Shown here piece by piece: positions 1 through 8,816 of a stretch of DNA of 64,000 nucleotides. How positions within the stretch are numbered: position 1 is the first letter of the stretch; the number at the start of each line of letters is the position of its first letter. The notes beneath the pieces are model-generated. The model was not told where the DNA came from. It saw only the letters and a list, made by a program, of their open reading frames with translations, and did not search any database. The DNA comes from UBA6168 sp964442355 (GTDB lineage Bacteria; Bacteroidota; Bacteroidia; Chitinophagales; Saprospiraceae). A program made the translations under genes and the position numbers. The stretch spans positions 17,314 to 81,313 of the forward strand of contig CAYTZS010000004.1 of the NCBI GenBank assembly GCA_964442355.1, in the 5' to 3' direction.

Positions 1-2
1 CT

Positions 3-1277
3 GGGGAAGACTGGCGGGCGCTTTCCCATCGCCTCGACGCCACCCTGCCCACGGCAAAGCCTTCTGCAAGCAGACGTTGGCAGCTTGCCGCTGCCGCCCT
101 GCTCCTGCTGTTCTTGGGGTCGAACCTCTGGTGGGGATTCACCTTCAGGGGGCAAGACCGCTCACTCTCCAACCTTACGGCGCAGTTGACGGCATTGAAC
201 CAAAAATTGGATGCGACCCAATTCCCCAATTCCCCAATTTCCAATAACACACCCTGCGGCGAGGTCAATGCCCTGCGGGAGCAGGTAGCAGCCCTGCAAG
301 CCGACCTACGGAAAGCTGATGGCGCTCGGAGGAGCGTCGCCGCCGAACTGCCTTTCATGGCTGCTGGTCGAAGCCTTGCTCAACAAGGGCACATGGACGG
401 CTATTCCGCAATTTCAAGTTACCCCACGCAATATCAGGAACAGGCGTCCCAAGAAGTCGACCCCGGTTTGCCAACGGCAAATGACGAAGCAGGCGCGGAC
501 GCAAACAGCCCACCGCAGAATGGTGGCACGGGGAACGGGCAGCAAATCGCGGCAGGAGTTACCCCCGAAGGGCTTCCCCTGCTGGGCACTCAGCTTTTGG
601 AAAACAATTTCCGATTGCCCCTCCTGCTCGACAACGACCTCGTGATGCTCCCCGCCGCCGACCTTCCCTTTACCAAGAAAGCCGCCAATGCCCTGCTGCC
701 CAAGTCGTTCAGCATCGGCGCATCGGCTGGCTGGCTCTACCCGCTTGAACCCGACATGGAGCACCAGACGGGCTACGGGTACGGCTTTCAGGCGGCATTC
801 GGTTTTTCAAGGAAGGTCAGCCTGACTGCGGACTGGCACCGGGCAACGCTCCACTACAACGCCCTCGCTCCCGACGCTGCCATTGGCTTGCCAACGCTGC
901 CGCTGCCCTCGCCGGAGCACAGCTTCCTGCAAATGGAGGTGTCCAACCAACGTCTGACCTTCTTGGGGCTTGGCTTGCGCTACAAGGGCTTGCCACAGGC
1001 AACTTGGCATCCCTTCGGCAGCATCGGCTGGTCTGGCATGAGGGTGTCGCCGTTCATGGCACACTACGAAACGGATGTGGCGGGCAGTATTTACAAGGGT
1101 GAGCACCATTCCGAGCAAGGGGGTGTGGTTAAAAATTACGCCCGGCTCGGCGCTGGGGTAGCGTTCCCCATCGGTAGGCGCTTCGACCTATCGCTGGAAG
1201 GCTACTACCTCCATGCGTGGCGCAACAGCGAGCCAGACCTGATGGGGGTTCGCACGGGGCTGAACTTCAATTTTTAA
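3..1277 (+). CDS. Membrane-anchored protein with C-terminal outer-membrane-type beta-barrel domain (5' end outside window)
   Basis: The reading frame is open from the first bases, so the true start lies upstream of the window. The visible part has a short basic segment, then one hydrophobic helix (about bases 82-135, WQLAAAALLLLFLGSNLWWG). A low-complexity Gln/Asn/Pro linker follows, then about 190 residues with alternating beta-strands ending in NFNF, as in Bacteroidota outer-membrane beta-barrel domains. A cytoplasmic N-terminus plus TM helix plus barrel-like domain is seen in Bacteroidota membrane proteins often encoded beside ECF sigma factors; the upstream gene is not visible here. An ATG-less internal start (TTG at 114) is possible but would cut the TM helix. 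The function is unknown. Confidence 0.7.
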   Translation, partial: GEDWRALSHRLDATLPTAKPSASRRWQLAAAALLLLFLGSNLWWGFTFRGQDRSLSNLTAQLTALNQKLDATQFPNSPISNNTPCGEVNALREQVAALQADLRKADGARRSVAAELPFMAAGRSLAQQGHMDGYSAISSYPTQYQEQASQEVDPGLPTANDEAGADANSPPQNGGTGNGQQIAAGVTPEGLPLLGTQLLENNFRLPLLLDNDLVMLPAADLPFTKKAANALLPKSFSIGASAGWLYPLEPDMEHQTGYGYGFQAAFGFSRKVSLTADWHRATLHYNALAPDAAIGLPTLPLPSPEHSFLQMEVSNQRLTFLGLGLRYKGLPQATWHPFGSIGWSGMRVSPFMAHYETDVAGSIYKGEHHSEQGGVVKNYARLGAGVAFPIGRRFDLSLEGYYLHAWRNSEPDLMGVRTGLNFNF

Positions 1278-1340
1278 GCGTTTCTGCCAAAATTATGCGC
1301 AGCTACCATCAACCTTTATAAACTCAAATTCAACGTTTTT

Positions 1341-1664
1341 ATGAAATTCAAACTTCTTGCATGGCTGCTTTTCAGCACCGTACTCTCAGTTGCTTCCTGT
1401 AAAAAAGACGAGGAAGTAAAGCAGCCGGTCGCTTGCTTCACCGCCAGTGCCACCACCGTGACCGCTGGCACGTCCATCACGTTCACTTCCTGTGCCACCG
1501 ATGCCCACCACAGCGGATGGGACTTCGGCGACGGGGCGACCAGCACTGACGAAAGCCCCTCCCACGCCTACAACAACCCCGGTTCTTACACCGTGCTGCA
1601 GATGGTGTTGAGCGAGGACATGTCAAAGATGGACTCCACCACGCAGACGGTTACGGTCAATTGA
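1341..1664 (+). CDS. Small PKD-domain lipoprotein
   Basis: A 107-residue protein with a lipoprotein signal peptide: hydrophobic residues 5-19, lipobox LSVASC with Cys20, then KKDEE. Nearly all of the mature part is one PKD domain (about residues 30-107), recognisable by the WDFGDG motif and the SHAYNNPGSYTV strand. PKD domains are Ig-like modules used in extracellular binding or adhesion. The protein is probably a lipid-anchored envelope component; its ligand is unknown. It is followed by a good terminator hairpin (1686-1730), so it is probably transcribed separately from the copper oxidase downstream. Confidence 0.8.
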   Translation: MKFKLLAWLLFSTVLSVASCKKDEEVKQPVACFTASATTVTAGTSITFTSCATDAHHSGWDFGDGATSTDESPSHAYNNPGSYTVLQMVLSEDMSKMDSTTQTVTVN

Positions 1665-1685
1665 GCGAAGCTGATTTTTTAAACC

Positions 1686-1730
1686 CCGGAAGCGGCGGTC
1701 TTGCTTCATCCGCTTTCGGCATTCCTTTTT
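1686..1730 (+). terminator. Rho-independent terminator after PKD lipoprotein gene
   Basis: The arms CCGGAAGCGG (1686-1695) and CCGCTTTCGG (1710-1719) pair with one G-U. They are followed by CATTCCTTTTT. The loop contains CGGCGGTCTT, which also occurs in the hairpin at 4390-4436. Confidence 0.65.
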
Positions 1731-1815
1731 AAATGAAGCGAGGGTAAAAGTTTCTTCATAGGTATTGGGTTAAAGGGGCGGCAGGTCGCCGCCCCGCTCT
1801 TTCAAAATCACGAGC

Positions 1816-3315
1816 ATGAAAAGAAGAAAATTTATAGGATTGGCGGGTGCTGGGACGGGCGTGGCATTGTTCGGCGGCACTTCCGTACTGCTGACCGCCT
1901 GCGGTGGCTGCAACAAAGAGGGCATGATGAACATGGGCGGGGCAGCCCCGGAGGTCGTCGAGGGGGCATTCGACGCGCTGCTACCAGTGCCGCCCACCAT
2001 GCCCGCCAGCGCCGCCACGTTGAAGGCACAGCGGACGACGGCTACCATTTTCAAGGGTAAGACCTCCAGCGTGTCGGGCTACCAAAGTGGCGGCATACTT
2101 GGCTCGACGCTCACCGCAACAAAGGGCGACACCGTGAACGCCGTTTTCCAGAACAGCCTCGACGAAACTTCCAACCTGCACTGGCACGGGCTGCTCACGC
2201 CCGCCAACATGGACGGCCACCCAAAGGACGTGGCACAGCCGGGCGGCTCGCTCACCTATTCGTTCCCGGTCGTCAACCGTGCCGGAACCTACTGGTACCA
2301 CCCGCACCCTGACATGAAAACCGCCAAGCAAGCCTACGAAGGGCTGGCTGGTTTTTTCCTTGTGACCGATGCCGAGGAGCAGGCGCTCGGCTTGCCATCC
2401 GGTGAATACGACCTGCCGCTCGTCATTCAGGACAAACGGGCAGATTCGGCGGGCAACTTCGCCTACGCTCCCACCGATACCGACGTGATGAACGGTCTGC
2501 TCGGCGAGGGCTTATTGGTCAACGGTGTCCATTCACCCTTTGCGGAGGTCGCTGCCAGAACCTACCGCCTCCGCCTATTGAACGGCTCGAACGGGCGCAT
2601 TTACAACCTTGCCTTGAGCAATGGCGAAGCCTTTATGCTCATCGGCTCGGACGGCGGGCTGCTGGCTGCGCCGGAAGCGGCGACAACGATACTGCTCGCT
2701 CCAGGCGAGCGGGCGGATGTGCTGGTCAGCTTCGCCGGGCAGGCTGTCGGGACGGAAGTTTTCCTCGAAAGCAAAACCTTCGATGGTGGCGAGTACCAGG
2801 GCAAGCAGGCTTTCAACATCCTGAAGTTCAAGGTGACAGAAAGCAGCACGGACAGCTTCGAGATACCAACGGTGCTATCCGGCTACGCCCCATTGCCGGA
2901 AGCGGCTGCGACCCGAAGCCGCTCGTTCGACATCTCCAACGGCGGGGGGCATGGCGGTCATGGAGGCGGGATGATGGCGATGCACAACATCGGCGGCAAG
3001 AGCTACGACGAGGGCCGCATTGACGAGACCATCACCGCAGGTGCTACCGAATTGTGGACTTTCGACAACACCGAGGGCATTGACCCGCACCCGATGCACC
3101 TGCACGGGGCGCTGTTCCAGGTGCTCGACCGCACGGGCGGGCGGGGGCAGGTGCTTCCGCACGAAAAAGGCTGGAAGGATACCGTGCTGGCGATGCCGGG
3201 CGAAAAGGTCAGGGTCATCGTGGCGTTCGGGCTGGAAAAGGGCGTGTTCGTATTCCATTGCCACAACCTCGAACACGAGGACAGCGGCATGATGCTGCAA
3301 ATGGAAATCAAGTAA
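1816..3315 (+). CDS. Multicopper oxidase, exported (Tat-like/lipoprotein signal)
   Basis: A 499-residue three-domain multicopper oxidase of the CopA/CueO class, which oxidises Cu(I) or organic substrates and reduces O2 at a trinuclear copper site in the periplasm. The signal begins MKRRKFIG, a twin-arginine-like start, and runs to a lipobox-like LLTACGG (Cys29), so it may be both Tat-exported and lipidated. Copper ligands are visible: HWHG (122-125), HPHP (162-165), HPMHLHG (His425, 428, 430) and HCHNLEH (481-487), followed by the type 1 axial Met region SGMM. A Gly/His/Met-rich loop lies near residues 378-391 (GGHGGHGGGMMAMH), comparable in place to the Met-rich segment of CueO. It is followed by an HMA-type protein gene 28 bp downstream, which supports a copper detoxification role. 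Confidence 0.93.
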   Translation: MKRRKFIGLAGAGTGVALFGGTSVLLTACGGCNKEGMMNMGGAAPEVVEGAFDALLPVPPTMPASAATLKAQRTTATIFKGKTSSVSGYQSGGILGSTLTATKGDTVNAVFQNSLDETSNLHWHGLLTPANMDGHPKDVAQPGGSLTYSFPVVNRAGTYWYHPHPDMKTAKQAYEGLAGFFLVTDAEEQALGLPSGEYDLPLVIQDKRADSAGNFAYAPTDTDVMNGLLGEGLLVNGVHSPFAEVAARTYRLRLLNGSNGRIYNLALSNGEAFMLIGSDGGLLAAPEAATTILLAPGERADVLVSFAGQAVGTEVFLESKTFDGGEYQGKQAFNILKFKVTESSTDSFEIPTVLSGYAPLPEAAATRSRSFDISNGGGHGGHGGGMMAMHNIGGKSYDEGRIDETITAGATELWTFDNTEGIDPHPMHLHGALFQVLDRTGGRGQVLPHEKGWKDTVLAMPGEKVRVIVAFGLEKGVFVFHCHNLEHEDSGMMLQMEIK

Positions 3316-3343
3316 CTTTTTACAAGCATAAAATTCATTCAAG

Positions 3344-3745
3344 ATGAAGCATCCGAGCATTGTTTTCAGCATGGCATTTTTACTGTTCTCATGTTTTCAG
3401 GTACAGGCGCAGCATGACCACGGAAGCCATAGCCACGAGCCGAATAAGGTGGAGAATAAAAAACCCGCCGTTTCGGTCACCGATATTTTCACGGTGTACG
3501 GCAACTGCGGCATGTGCGAAAAAAGGATAGAGGGCGCCCTCGCCCTCATCGGCGGCGTCCATTCTGCCGACTGGGACGTGGAAACCAAGGTGATGACCGT
3601 CAAATATGACGACTCAGTCATTGCGCTGGACGAAATCAAGAAGAAAGTGGCTGCTGCCGGGCACGACACCGACAAGTTTCGTGCGAAGGATGAGGTGTAC
3701 AACACCTTGCCGGGCTGCTGCCAGTACGAGCGACCGAAAAATTGA
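3344..3745 (+). CDS. Periplasmic heavy-metal-associated (HMA) domain protein
   Basis: A 133-residue protein with a signal peptide ending QVQAQ, a short His-rich linker (HDHGSHSH, residues 24-31) and one HMA ferredoxin-like domain with the metal pair Cys55/Cys58 in GNCGMCEKRIE. It is likely a periplasmic copper-binding or chaperone protein that could pass copper to the preceding oxidase. The C-terminus keeps extra cysteines (LPGCCQYERPKN), typical of Bacteroidota HMA proteins. Spacing and the shared strand suggest co-transcription with the multicopper oxidase. Confidence 0.88.
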   Translation: MKHPSIVFSMAFLLFSCFQVQAQHDHGSHSHEPNKVENKKPAVSVTDIFTVYGNCGMCEKRIEGALALIGGVHSADWDVETKVMTVKYDDSVIALDEIKKKVAAAGHDTDKFRAKDEVYNTLPGCCQYERPKN

Positions 3746-3818
3746 GCCGTGGGGCAACTGTTCACGAAGTTGGAATGAGCAGGAACAAAACAAGAGCATA
3801 AAACGGTGCTTACCAGGT

Positions 3819-4443
3819 GCAGCGGCAGGCTTCCTACCATTTCTTAATGGCTATTTTGGGTAGAGAGCCGCCGCTGCCAATTGGAAGCAGCGGGCAAATA
3901 AAATCGGTGGCATGGGCAACATGATTTTCAATTTCAATAAATGGGCAGTATGCCTTTCGACCATGGCTGTGATGGGCATGATTGCCTGTGTGCAAAGCGA
4001 CTCGGATGAGCAAGACTTTGAATCGCCACGCCTAAAGGTCATGTCCCCGCAAGAAGGCCAGGTGTTCAAAGTTGGCGATACCATCCACATTATGGCTATG
4101 CTGACGGACAATGAATCGCTGCACGAGTACGCATGGGGCATCTACGACACCGCAGGGGTCATAGTGCCCAGCAATTTTGGCTTAGCCCACGATACGAAGG
4201 AGCATACCATGATGGGCGTTTACGTCGTCAGCGGCATAACCACCGCTACTTTATGGAGTGTATGGGTTCATGCCGACGATTACGAGCACAATTATGAGGA
4301 CAAAACGATAAACATCATCGTCAGCCCGTGAAGGCTCGGTGTCCGACAACTTGGGCTTGCCCAAAAAGATATGGTTTTTTGGGGTTAAGCTGGTTGGCGG
4401 CGGTCTTCCCTCGCAAGGGGAAGCTGCCGCTGCCAGTTTTCCC
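3819..4443 (+). repeat. DUF4625 module copy A: gene with conserved hairpin on each side
   Basis: This 625-bp unit consists of an upstream hairpin (3819-3877: GCAGCGGC... paired with ...GCCGCTGC, loop containing TAATGGCTATT), a DUF4625 gene, and a downstream block beginning GGTTTTTTGGGGTTAAGCTGG (from 4373). The block ends in a GC-rich hairpin (4390-4436) followed by TTTT. The same order with clearly related sequence recurs at 47145-47745. The downstream hairpin is a plausible terminator; the upstream one could be an attenuator or a repeat boundary. Confidence 0.7.
3912..4331 (+). CDS. DUF4625 domain lipoprotein (copy A)
   Basis: A 139-residue lipoprotein with hydrophobic residues 13-25 ending in MIAC, followed by acidic residues. 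The mature part is a single beta-sandwich domain of the DUF4625 family: SPRLKVMSPQEGQVFKVGD, then LHEYAWGI, a His-containing strand and HADDYEHNYED. DUF4625 proteins occur in Bacteroidota, often near TonB receptors and metal genes; their function is not established. The repeated His/Asp/Glu residues could bind metal, which is inference. A paralogue with about 55-60% similar residues lies at 47218-47637. The ATG at 3912 was chosen; the ATG at 3921 is an alternative. Confidence 0.85.
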   Translation: MGNMIFNFNKWAVCLSTMAVMGMIACVQSDSDEQDFESPRLKVMSPQEGQVFKVGDTIHIMAMLTDNESLHEYAWGIYDTAGVIVPSNFGLAHDTKEHTMMGVYVVSGITTATLWSVWVHADDYEHNYEDKTINIIVSP

Positions 4444-4486
4444 AAATGAACAAGCATTTTTCACCTAATCATAAAATCCTTTCATC

Positions 4487-6673
4487 ATGAAGCAAACCTT
4501 ACTCTCACTTTGTTTTTTCTTATTCGCCGCCGCTTGCTTGCAAGCGCAGGTCATCTTCTCCGAAGATTTTGAAGGCGGCAGCATCCCCGCAGGCTGGACG
4601 AACCAAACCCTCGCCTCGGATGGCGGCTGGAAGGTCGGAATGCCTTCAGCGCTTTCCAGCCAATTCTGGCCTATTACCGCCAATGGCTCCACTCGCATCG
4701 CCGCCTCCAACGACGATGACTGCAACTGCGACAAAAGCCAGGACTACTTTGTGACGCCGCCATTGGACTTCTCGACGGTAGGGGCTGTCGTGCTGTCGGT
4801 GGATGTGTTTTTCCAAGCCAACACCTACCAGGGCGCTACCGAGCGGCTGACCGTCGAGGTCTCGACCGACAACCTGACTACTTGGGAGGAGGTGGAAGAC
4901 CTGCACGGACATGGCGGCTGGGATACCCATCTGATTGACCTGAGCGCCCACGCCGGGCACGACAGCGTTTACATCGCCTTACACTACGACGACGGCGGCG
5001 GCTGGCTCTACGGCGGCGGCATTGACAACGTGACGGTGCAAGTGCCCGCCCTGCTCGATGCCAAACTGACACAGGTTCACGCCAGTAAGTACGGCGAGGA
5101 AATGGGCGAAAACCACATCGCCACCACGATTTACAACAACGGCGTCAGCGCCATAACCGACCTCGAAGTCAGCTACTCCGTGAACGGCGGAGCGCCAGTC
5201 GTCGCCTCGGAAACCGGGCTGAACATCGAGCCGTTCACCGAGTACGAGTTCCACCACCCGACGCCTTGGACGGCTGTCGCAAGCGGCTTGCACACCATCG
5301 AAGTGAGCATCACGGCAGTCAACGGCGGCTCGGACGAGGTCGCCACCAACAACAGCCTGTCCGCTGAAACGGAAATTTTCCCGCAGGTCGTCGTGCCCAA
5401 CCGCATTGACGAGTTCCTGCTGGCAGCACCCGTTTTCACCACGATAGCCACCTCTGCCAACCAGCTCGACAAGCCCAACGACCTCGATTTTTTTCCCATC
5501 CTTGGCAAAAACGAACTCTGGGTCGTCAACGAGCGCACGGAAGCCCTTGGCGGCAGTACCCTGACCATTTACGACCCGGACGCTCCCAATGCTGAATTCC
5601 TGCAGCGGGTGGACGGCAACGCCTGGCACTTCATGTCATTGCCGACGGGCATCGCCTTCAGCGACAATTTCAACTTTGCCACCTCGCCCGGCGTCCAGGA
5701 CGCCAATCACGACGGCGGCACATTCACGGGCCCCGCCCTTTGGTCGAGCGACGCCGACATCTACGCACAGCCCTCCGGCGGCAATGGCAGCCACCTCGAC
5801 ATGCTGCACGGCAGCCCGTACAGCATGGGTATTGCCAGCGAAACGGACAATGTGTTCTGGGTCTTCGACGGCTGGAACGAGACAATCGTGCGCTACGACT
5901 TCCGGGGCGACCACGGCCCCGGCAACGACGACCACGCCAACGGCATCGTGCGCCGCTACACGGAGATACAGGTAAAAAAGGACGGTTTCGTACCGAGCCA
6001 TCTTGTGCTTGACAAGGCCACGGGCTGGCTCTACGCAGTGGATAACGGCAACGACCGGGTGCTTCGCCTCGACATCAATTCTGGCAGCGTCGTAAACGCT
6101 TTGCCGGAAATCAACGAGCCTTTGGCAGAACATTCCGAAATGGGCGGGGTGGCTTGGGAGGTCATCGTGCAGGACAGCATCGAGCGACCCTGCGGCATCG
6201 AGGTCATGGGCAACCGCCTGCTCGTCGGCGACTATGCCTCCGGCGACATTTACATCTATGACATCGAAAACGGCTTCGCTGAACTGGGGCGCATCGCCAC
6301 CGGGCAAGCGGGCCTGACGGGCATCAAAGTAGGGCCTGACGGTGCCATCTGGTTCACCAACCGCCTGCAAAACACGCTGACAAAAGTCGTTCCCGGCGAA
6401 GTCAGCGCCACCGGGGAGCAGGCTTGGGAAAGTCATATTTCCGTATCGCCGAACCCCACCTCCGGCAGCCTGCTGGTGCGCCTGCCGGAAATGCCCACAG
6501 GCTATGAGGTTTTATTGGAGATTTCCGATTTGACGGGGAGAAAACTTTTGACAGAAAAGAGCGGTGCTCAAGTTCACCAACTCGACCTTGGCAATCTTTC
6601 CAGCGGTATTTACCTGCTGTCCATCCGCAGCGGGGCGTTTTTCGCCACCCGGAAGGTTGTTTTGGAAAGATAA
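4487..6673 (+). CDS. Secreted T9SS protein: choice-of-anchor J-like domain plus NHL-type beta-propeller
   Basis: A 728-residue secreted protein with a signal peptide ending CLQAQ. Residues about 22-180 match the cleaved-adhesin/choice-of-anchor J pattern (FSEDFEGGSIPAGWTN). An Ig-like segment follows (about 190-295), then a propeller-like region from about 300 to 640 with repeats such as TGWLYAVDNGNDRVLRLD and GDIYIYDIENG. The last 80 residues are a T9SS type A sorting domain (SVSPNPTSGSLLVRLP). The protein is therefore expected at the cell surface or outside. The location just upstream of MbnP and MauG genes suggests a role in the same surface metal process, but no catalytic residues are recognised. 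Confidence 0.82.
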   Translation: MKQTLLSLCFFLFAAACLQAQVIFSEDFEGGSIPAGWTNQTLASDGGWKVGMPSALSSQFWPITANGSTRIAASNDDDCNCDKSQDYFVTPPLDFSTVGAVVLSVDVFFQANTYQGATERLTVEVSTDNLTTWEEVEDLHGHGGWDTHLIDLSAHAGHDSVYIALHYDDGGGWLYGGGIDNVTVQVPALLDAKLTQVHASKYGEEMGENHIATTIYNNGVSAITDLEVSYSVNGGAPVVASETGLNIEPFTEYEFHHPTPWTAVASGLHTIEVSITAVNGGSDEVATNNSLSAETEIFPQVVVPNRIDEFLLAAPVFTTIATSANQLDKPNDLDFFPILGKNELWVVNERTEALGGSTLTIYDPDAPNAEFLQRVDGNAWHFMSLPTGIAFSDNFNFATSPGVQDANHDGGTFTGPALWSSDADIYAQPSGGNGSHLDMLHGSPYSMGIASETDNVFWVFDGWNETIVRYDFRGDHGPGNDDHANGIVRRYTEIQVKKDGFVPSHLVLDKATGWLYAVDNGNDRVLRLDINSGSVVNALPEINEPLAEHSEMGGVAWEVIVQDSIERPCGIEVMGNRLLVGDYASGDIYIYDIENGFAELGRIATGQAGLTGIKVGPDGAIWFTNRLQNTLTKVVPGEVSATGEQAWESHISVSPNPTSGSLLVRLPEMPTGYEVLLEISDLTGRKLLTEKSGAQVHQLDLGNLSSGIYLLSIRSGAFFATRKVVLER

Positions 6674-6753
6674 AATATCACGCTGCGCCGCCATGCGAAA
6701 CATGGTGGCGCAGCAAATGGCAAATCCACTTTTCAAATTCAAAACCTAATTTC

Positions 6754-7731
6754 ATGAAGAACAGATTTTTACATTTCCTTCTCCTTTCGCTGTTCGCCAA
6801 TGGGCTATTCGCCCAGATGGACGTGGCGCTGCACCTGCACCCGAAGCTCGGCGACCAGGCGTTCGCACTCAACACGACGGCGACCGCCGAGATGGGCTAC
6901 CCCTTCCGGGTCACCCGCCTGCAGTATTACGTCAGCGAAATCAAACTCGTCCACGACGGTGGGCAGGTGACGCCCGTGACCGACCTCTACCTGCTGGTGA
7001 CGGCGCAAAAGGACAGCATCTTTGAACTCGGCAACTTCAACGTGACGACCATCGAGGGCATCGAGTTCAGCATCGGCGTGGACGCCGCGCACAACCACCT
7101 CGACCCAGCGAGCTATGCCAACGACCACCCGCTGGCACCGAAGAACCCCTCCATGCAATGGGGCTGGTCGGCGGGCTACCGGTTCATCGCACTCGAAGGC
7201 AAGACGAGCAACAATGGCGGTTCGACCTTCCCTGACGTGTTCCAGGTCCACACCATTGACGATGCCAACTACCAGACCGTCAACATCCCCGTGGAGGCGG
7301 TCATGGACGGCGGCCACTTGGCCATCAACCTCGACGCAAACTACCACCACATTCTCGCTGAACTTGACGTGACTGGCGGTGTGACCTCCCACGCAGCCAC
7401 GGGCGCTTCCGCCACCATTGCGGAGAACATGAAGAACCATGTGTTCACGGCTACAACCGTGAGCGGCACGACCGAGCCGGGCGTTGTCGGCACGTTTGGC
7501 ATTTCGCCAAACCCGACAAATGGCAACGCCACATTGCGCTACGACCTGCCCGGCTACGAGCAACTAACGCTGACGGTGAGCGACCTCGCCGGAAGGACGG
7601 TCTTGACGAAGGAACTGAGCGGCTCGGCGCAGTCGGTTTCGTTGGAAACCAACTGGCAGCCGGGCGTTTACGTCGCCCGGATTTTCAGCAGGGAGAAGTT
7701 TTTGGCGCTGGAAAAGCTCGTGGTGAAGTAA
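6754..7731 (+). CDS. mbnP: MbnP-like copper protein with T9SS sorting domain
   Basis: A 325-residue protein with signal peptide (LFANGLFAQ) and an MbnP-family domain over residues 22-220: LHLHPKLGDQAF, RLQYYVSEIKLV, GVDAAHNHLD and the Trp-containing MQWGWSAGYRFI. In MbnP/CorA/MopE-type proteins a Trp in this region is oxidised to kynurenine and helps bind copper; the partner enzyme is a di-heme MbnH of the MauG family. Here two MauG-type genes follow directly, fitting that pairing. Unlike classical MbnP it carries a C-terminal T9SS type A domain (GISPNPTNGNATLRYD, about residues 248-325), so export to the surface is expected. The symbol is by family resemblance. Confidence 0.85.
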   Translation: MKNRFLHFLLLSLFANGLFAQMDVALHLHPKLGDQAFALNTTATAEMGYPFRVTRLQYYVSEIKLVHDGGQVTPVTDLYLLVTAQKDSIFELGNFNVTTIEGIEFSIGVDAAHNHLDPASYANDHPLAPKNPSMQWGWSAGYRFIALEGKTSNNGGSTFPDVFQVHTIDDANYQTVNIPVEAVMDGGHLAINLDANYHHILAELDVTGGVTSHAATGASATIAENMKNHVFTATTVSGTTEPGVVGTFGISPNPTNGNATLRYDLPGYEQLTLTVSDLAGRTVLTKELSGSAQSVSLETNWQPGVYVARIFSREKFLALEKLVVK

Positions 7732-7737
7732 ATAACG

Positions 7738-7790
7738 AATGATAAATGATGGATGATGAATGGGCTTCCATTCGTCACCCATCATTTTTA
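7738..7790 (+). terminator. Imperfect hairpin between mbnP-like and MauG genes
   Basis: AATGATGGATGATGAATGG pairs imperfectly with CCATTCGTCACCCATCATT, followed by TTTTATG. It may attenuate transcription between the two genes. A start ATG within the arm (7746) is in frame with the next gene but would translate the hairpin and spoil the lipoprotein signal. Confidence 0.4.
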
Positions 7791-7796
7791 TGTTTT

Positions 7797-8801
7797 ATGA
7801 GAAACAGCCTACTGCTACTCGCTTGCCTGCTCCTTCTTTCTTGCGAAAAAGAGCAGTCCGCCCCGCCCGTCGAGCCATTGCTCGCCGTGCCGGAGGGCTT
7901 CCCTGTGCCCGTTTTTCCCGAAGGGAACGAACTGACGCCGGAGCGTTGGGCATTGGGCAAGCGGCTTTTTTTCGACCCAATCCTATCCAGCGACCGCACG
8001 GTTTCCTGTGCTTCGTGCCACCTGCCGGAAATGGCGTTCACGGACGGAAAGCAGTTCAGCGAGGGAGTGGAAGGACGGCTCGGCACCCGCAATGCCCCTA
8101 CACTCGCCAACATCGCCTACCACCCCTACTACACGAGGGAGGGCGGTGTGCCGACGCTGGAAATGCAAGTCCTTGTGCCGATACAGGAACACGCCGAGTT
8201 CGACATGAACATCCTCGACATTGCGGAGCGGCTGAACGCCGACAGCGGCTACGTGCGGGAGAGCCGGGCAGCCTACGGGCGTGTGCCGGATGCCTTCGTC
8301 ATCACCCGCTCGATTGCCTGTTTCGAGCGGACGATGTTGAGCGGCAGCTCGCCCTACGACCAGTATTTGCAGGGGAAAAACGCTGCGCTGACGGCTGCGG
8401 AGCGGCGTGGCATGGGCTTGTTTTTTGGTGAAAAAACCAACTGCTCGCAGTGCCACGGCGGGTTCAATTTCACCAACTATGCCTTTGAAAACAACGGGCT
8501 TTACGAAGACTACCCCGACCCCGGACGCTTCCGGCTGACGGGCTTGGAGGCTGACCGGGCGCTGTTCAAGGTACAGACGCTCCGCAACGTGGGCTTGACC
8601 GCCCCCTACATGCACGACGGCTCGCTGCCGACGCTGGCGGCGGTGATGGAGCATTACAATGGCGGCGGGGAAAACCACCCGCACAAAAGCCAGTTGATAA
8701 AACCACTCAACTTGACTGAGCAAGAAAAAACCGACCTTATTGCGTTCCTGAAAGCCCTGACCGACGACGATTTTTTGGACAATCCAAAATTCAGACAGTA
8801 A
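7797..8801 (+). CDS. Di-heme cytochrome c peroxidase / MauG-MbnH family lipoprotein (first of two)
   Basis: A 334-residue protein whose lipoprotein signal ends LLLLSC (Cys16). It has the two heme c motifs of the bacterial CCP/MauG family: CASCH (71-75) and CSQCH (216-220), plus conserved LGKRLFFDP, the ARNAPTL-like GTRNAPTLAN and the C-terminal LRNVGLTAPYMHDG. The family either reduces H2O2 or, in MauG/MbnH members, oxidises Trp residues on a partner protein. Position directly after mbnP makes the MbnH role attractive. The start at 7797 was preferred because it begins the signal peptide; an in-frame ATG at 7746 lies in a hairpin. Confidence 0.9.
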   Translation: MRNSLLLLACLLLLSCEKEQSAPPVEPLLAVPEGFPVPVFPEGNELTPERWALGKRLFFDPILSSDRTVSCASCHLPEMAFTDGKQFSEGVEGRLGTRNAPTLANIAYHPYYTREGGVPTLEMQVLVPIQEHAEFDMNILDIAERLNADSGYVRESRAAYGRVPDAFVITRSIACFERTMLSGSSPYDQYLQGKNAALTAAERRGMGLFFGEKTNCSQCHGGFNFTNYAFENNGLYEDYPDPGRFRLTGLEADRALFKVQTLRNVGLTAPYMHDGSLPTLAAVMEHYNGGGENHPHKSQLIKPLNLTEQEKTDLIAFLKALTDDDFLDNPKFRQ

Positions 8802-8816
8802 TCGAAAACTTCTTTT

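Noticed and set aside
7746..7796. Longer start for the first MauG-type gene
   Set aside because: It would translate the intergenic hairpin and place a charged leader before the lipoprotein signal.
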